Source: Chloroflexota bacterium
Lineage (GTDB): Bacteria > Chloroflexota > Anaerolineae > Anaerolineales > Villigracilaceae
Length of the DNA: 7,885 bases
Direction of reading: 5' to 3'
Assembly (NCBI GenBank): GCA_021796315.1
Contig: JAJYOH010000266.1
Location: 1-7,885, forward strand
Of this stretch, positions 5,822 to 7,885 are shown one piece after another. The notes below the pieces were generated by a model. It worked only from the letters and a program-made list of their open reading frames with translations, did no database searches and was not told where the DNA came from. Position numbers and translations under genes: made by a program. Every line of letters starts with the position of its first letter. Position 1 is the first letter of the stretch.

Positions 5822-7885
5822 TGGCCGATATGATCAAATGCTCCGTTTGCGGCGAGATCAATCACGCGGATAATGAATTTTGCAAAAACTGTCTATCGCG
5901 TCTTCAACCTTTAACCGGCCCGTTGAAAGGCGAGAATGCACCGTTGCAACCGGGCCAGGCCCCAACCAAAAAAACTACCTCTGAACTTGAACCCATCCTG
6001 CCGCAGTGGTTGCGCGAAGCGCGTCAGCAGGCGCGGCAAACCGAAGGCGACGAACCAAAATTTGCGGCGCAGGAAGCTCCAACTGTGCCTGTGTCCTCAG
6101 AGCCTGACCTGCTGGCGGGACTTGCATCGCAAAGCGACGAGGATGAAGACGTTCCCGATTGGCTGGTGAACATTACGGGCAATGCCCCCGCCAAAAAGAA
6201 AAAAGTTGAGCAGGAAGATTCAAACATCAAGCGGGTGGAAATCGGTGATTTTTCAGGAACGCCCGCCGATGATAAAAGTTCAGCGCCGTCCACTCCAACG
6301 TGGATGACGCCGCAGGAAGCCGCACCGGAAAAAGATGAATTGGCTTCCTGGCTTTCCGAGATGGGACAAACTTCCGCTCCATTCGCGGACGAGGAAGCGG
6401 CTCCCGTTCAACCGGCTGCGTCCACGCCTGAGACCCCTTCCCCCAACGCCGATCAATCTGACTGGCTTCACAACCTGCAAAACGGCGCTTCCACTTTTGA
6501 TGAAAGTCCGGTTGATCAAACGCCCATCTCCAGCGATGAAACGCCAGACTGGTTAAAAAATCTGGATGCAGGCGCAGCTTCATCTGAACAAACACCCGCT
6601 CAACAAGCGCCTGCACCTCAAGCGTCCCTCTCCAGCGATGAAACACCAGACTGGTTGAAAAACCTTGATGCAGGCGCGGTCTCATTTGAACAGAAGCCCG
6701 CGGAAAAATCTGCATCAGAAAGCCAACCTGCATCCGATGTGCCCGATTGGCTGAGAACTTTTGGCGAACCGCCTGCGCCTTCGACGCCCAGCGCGCCTGC
6801 CGCCGCAGCGCCAACGTCAGACGCGATGATGCCTGACTGGTTGAAAGCCGCCGCCCCGTCGTCTGGCGAGACGCCGCAAGCTATCCAACCGGAGAAATCA
6901 ACCGGCGCTGAAACCCCTCCTGCGGTGGAAATGCCCGATTGGTTGTCATCGCTTAAGCCAGTTGAAACAGAATCAAAAACGCAGGAATCTGCTGCGCCTG
7001 CTTTTACTCCAAAAGAATCCGGCGAAACGCCTTCGACCGCGCCCGCCTTCGCAGATGACTCGCTTTCGAGTGGGGATGTGGATGCGATCTTCGGCTCGAT
7101 GCAAATGCCCGATTGGCTTTCGAGTGCAGCCGCGCCGAGCCAGCCGCCGGCATCAGAGAGTCTGCCGCCGGCCGCGCAACCGGCAGGTTCGATTGCTCCC
7201 GCTGAATTGCCATCATGGGTTCAGGCCATGCGTCCGGTCGAAGCAGCGCTTCCCGATACGAGTCAAGGCGAGGCTGCTGATACCGGCGTTGAGACAAAAG
7301 GTCCGCTGGCCGGACTGCAAGGTGTTTTGCCCACGATCCCGGGAGTCATCAAGGCTTCCTCGCGTCCCAAATCACATTCGATAAAACTCAATGCAAGCGA
7401 AGAGCAGCAGGCTCATTCCGCACTGCTTGAACAAATCCTGGCTGAAGAAACATCGCCTGTGCCGATGAAATCGTCGTCGACGATTCTGTCACAGCGTGTT
7501 TTGCGCTGGGTCATCACGCTGTTTTTATTTTTATTTGTGGGCGGCATATTTTTTTCCCGCACACAAATTTTTACTTTGCCCAGCCGCGTGCCCCTGCCTA
7601 ATGATGAAACCGAAGCCGCGATCTCATCCTTGGATGCTGTCCCTGCTGGCGCGCCGGTTTTGGTTGTCTTTGATTACCAACCATCATTGGCCGGAGAATT
7701 GGAAGCAACAGCCGCGCCGTTGTTCAACCGCCTGCTTTTATTAAAGCACCCGAATCTTGCGATTGTTTCCACTTCGCCAATCGGCCCGGCGTTGGCCGAA
7801 CGCTTCCTGTCCACAACGCTCAAAGATCGAAATTATCAACGCGGCGCGCAATATGTTGATCTCGGATATCTGGCTGGCGGATTGG
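5821..7885 (+). CDS. zinc-ribbon, multi-PDWL, single-pass membrane protein (3' end outside the window)
   Basis: 688 codons are visible, with no stop before the right edge. Residues 7-24 form a zinc ribbon (C7-x2-C10 ... C21-x2-C24). Residues ~30-490 are low-complexity (Pro, Ala, Ser, Glu, Thr, Gln), presumably disordered, and studded with W-L motifs, mostly P-D-W-L plus a hydrophobic residue 3 further on: Trp at 63, 114, 177, 215, 244, 278, 310, 340, 374, 432 and 466, with a looser one at 161. A more conserved-looking stretch follows (GPLAGLQGVLPTIPG, ~500-514, and EEQQAHSALLEQILAEE, ~529-545). One membrane helix lies at ~563-579. Outside it begins a folded domain with VLVVFDYQP (~613-621), AIVSTSPIGPALAERFL and YVDLGYLAGG (678-687). 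With no signal peptide, the N-terminal part is predicted to be cytoplasmic. Enzymatic function is unknown; a multivalent scaffold is my inference. ATG 5821 overlaps the preceding stop (TAATG). Confidence 0.85.
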   Translation, partial: MADMIKCSVCGEINHADNEFCKNCLSRLQPLTGPLKGENAPLQPGQAPTKKTTSELEPILPQWLREARQQARQTEGDEPKFAAQEAPTVPVSSEPDLLAGLASQSDEDEDVPDWLVNITGNAPAKKKKVEQEDSNIKRVEIGDFSGTPADDKSSAPSTPTWMTPQEAAPEKDELASWLSEMGQTSAPFADEEAAPVQPAASTPETPSPNADQSDWLHNLQNGASTFDESPVDQTPISSDETPDWLKNLDAGAASSEQTPAQQAPAPQASLSSDETPDWLKNLDAGAVSFEQKPAEKSASESQPASDVPDWLRTFGEPPAPSTPSAPAAAAPTSDAMMPDWLKAAAPSSGETPQAIQPEKSTGAETPPAVEMPDWLSSLKPVETESKTQESAAPAFTPKESGETPSTAPAFADDSLSSGDVDAIFGSMQMPDWLSSAAAPSQPPASESLPPAAQPAGSIAPAELPSWVQAMRPVEAALPDTSQGEAADTGVETKGPLAGLQGVLPTIPGVIKASSRPKSHSIKLNASEEQQAHSALLEQILAEETSPVPMKSSSTILSQRVLRWVITLFLFLFVGGIFFSRTQIFTLPSRVPLPNDETEAAISSLDAVPAGAPVLVVFDYQPSLAGELEATAAPLFNRLLLLKHPNLAIVSTSPIGPALAERFLSTTLKDRNYQRGAQYVDLGYLAGGL
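6527..6694 (+). repeat. 102-bp-period internal duplication in the linker of the zinc-ribbon gene
   Basis: The stretch 6527-6592 recurs at 6629-6694, an offset of exactly 102 bp or 34 codons. Both copies begin TCTCCAGCGATGAAAC and encode SSDETPDWLKNLDAGA followed by a similar S-x-E-Q end. The copies differ mostly by scattered changes, many of them synonymous, which points to a fairly recent in-frame duplication of one W-L motif unit. Confidence 0.85.

Noticed and set aside
6190..6213. A run of basic residues (A-K-K-K-K-V-E) that looks like a nuclear localisation signal
   Set aside because: The host is a bacterium; a Lys-rich patch in a disordered linker is an ordinary chance match.

Overview
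The window looks like a chromosomal segment of a Chloroflexota bacterium, most likely of the Anaerolineae type. This is inferred from the style of the proteins (a secreted Thr/Pro-rich NBR1-type Ig-like domain protein, an ECF sigma factor followed by a tiny one-helix membrane protein, and a DUF6754 operon ending in a zinc-ribbon protein with many Trp-Leu motifs) and not from any marker gene. Base composition is moderate and evenly mixed, with no integrase, transposase, CRISPR array or RNA gene visible.

Layout. (1) Positions 1-2077, minus strand: the first ~692 codons of uvrA, the DNA-damage-recognition ATPase of nucleotide excision repair. The gene runs off the left edge just past its second Walker A motif. 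It carries a striking in-frame insertion of two 7-bp-periodic arrays (1255-1349). It has its own promoter at 2100-2127. (2) Positions 2210-2947, minus strand: a membrane-anchored protein with an extracytoplasmic FW (NBR1 Ig-like) domain, closed by a strong terminator at 2175-2207. (3) Positions 3109-4024, plus strand, divergent from (2): an ECF-type sigma factor, a possible 17-codon mini-ORF sitting in a hairpin, and a 91-residue single-pass membrane protein that may be its regulator. A strong terminator follows at 4042-4085. (4) From 4219 to the right edge, plus strand: a tightly packed four-gene operon whose start and stop codons overlap at every junction (ATGA, TAATG, TAATG). It encodes an 85-residue protein, a DUF6754 membrane protein, a six-helix membrane protein, and a long protein with an N-terminal zinc ribbon, a disordered linker with about eleven W-L motifs (mostly P-D-W-L), one membrane helix and an outside domain cut by the window edge.

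How the genes may work together. The sigma factor, the mini-ORF and the one-helix protein form one regulatory unit, perhaps controlling envelope genes such as the divergent FW protein. The four-gene operon appears to specify a membrane complex in which the zinc-ribbon protein presents a multivalent cytoplasmic tail. No function is established for that complex, and it is the best candidate in this window for an undescribed system. Three of the promoters I can recognise share an extended -10 (TGn plus a -10 hexamer), and the one for the four-gene operon lies so close to its ATG that the mRNA is predicted to be leaderless.
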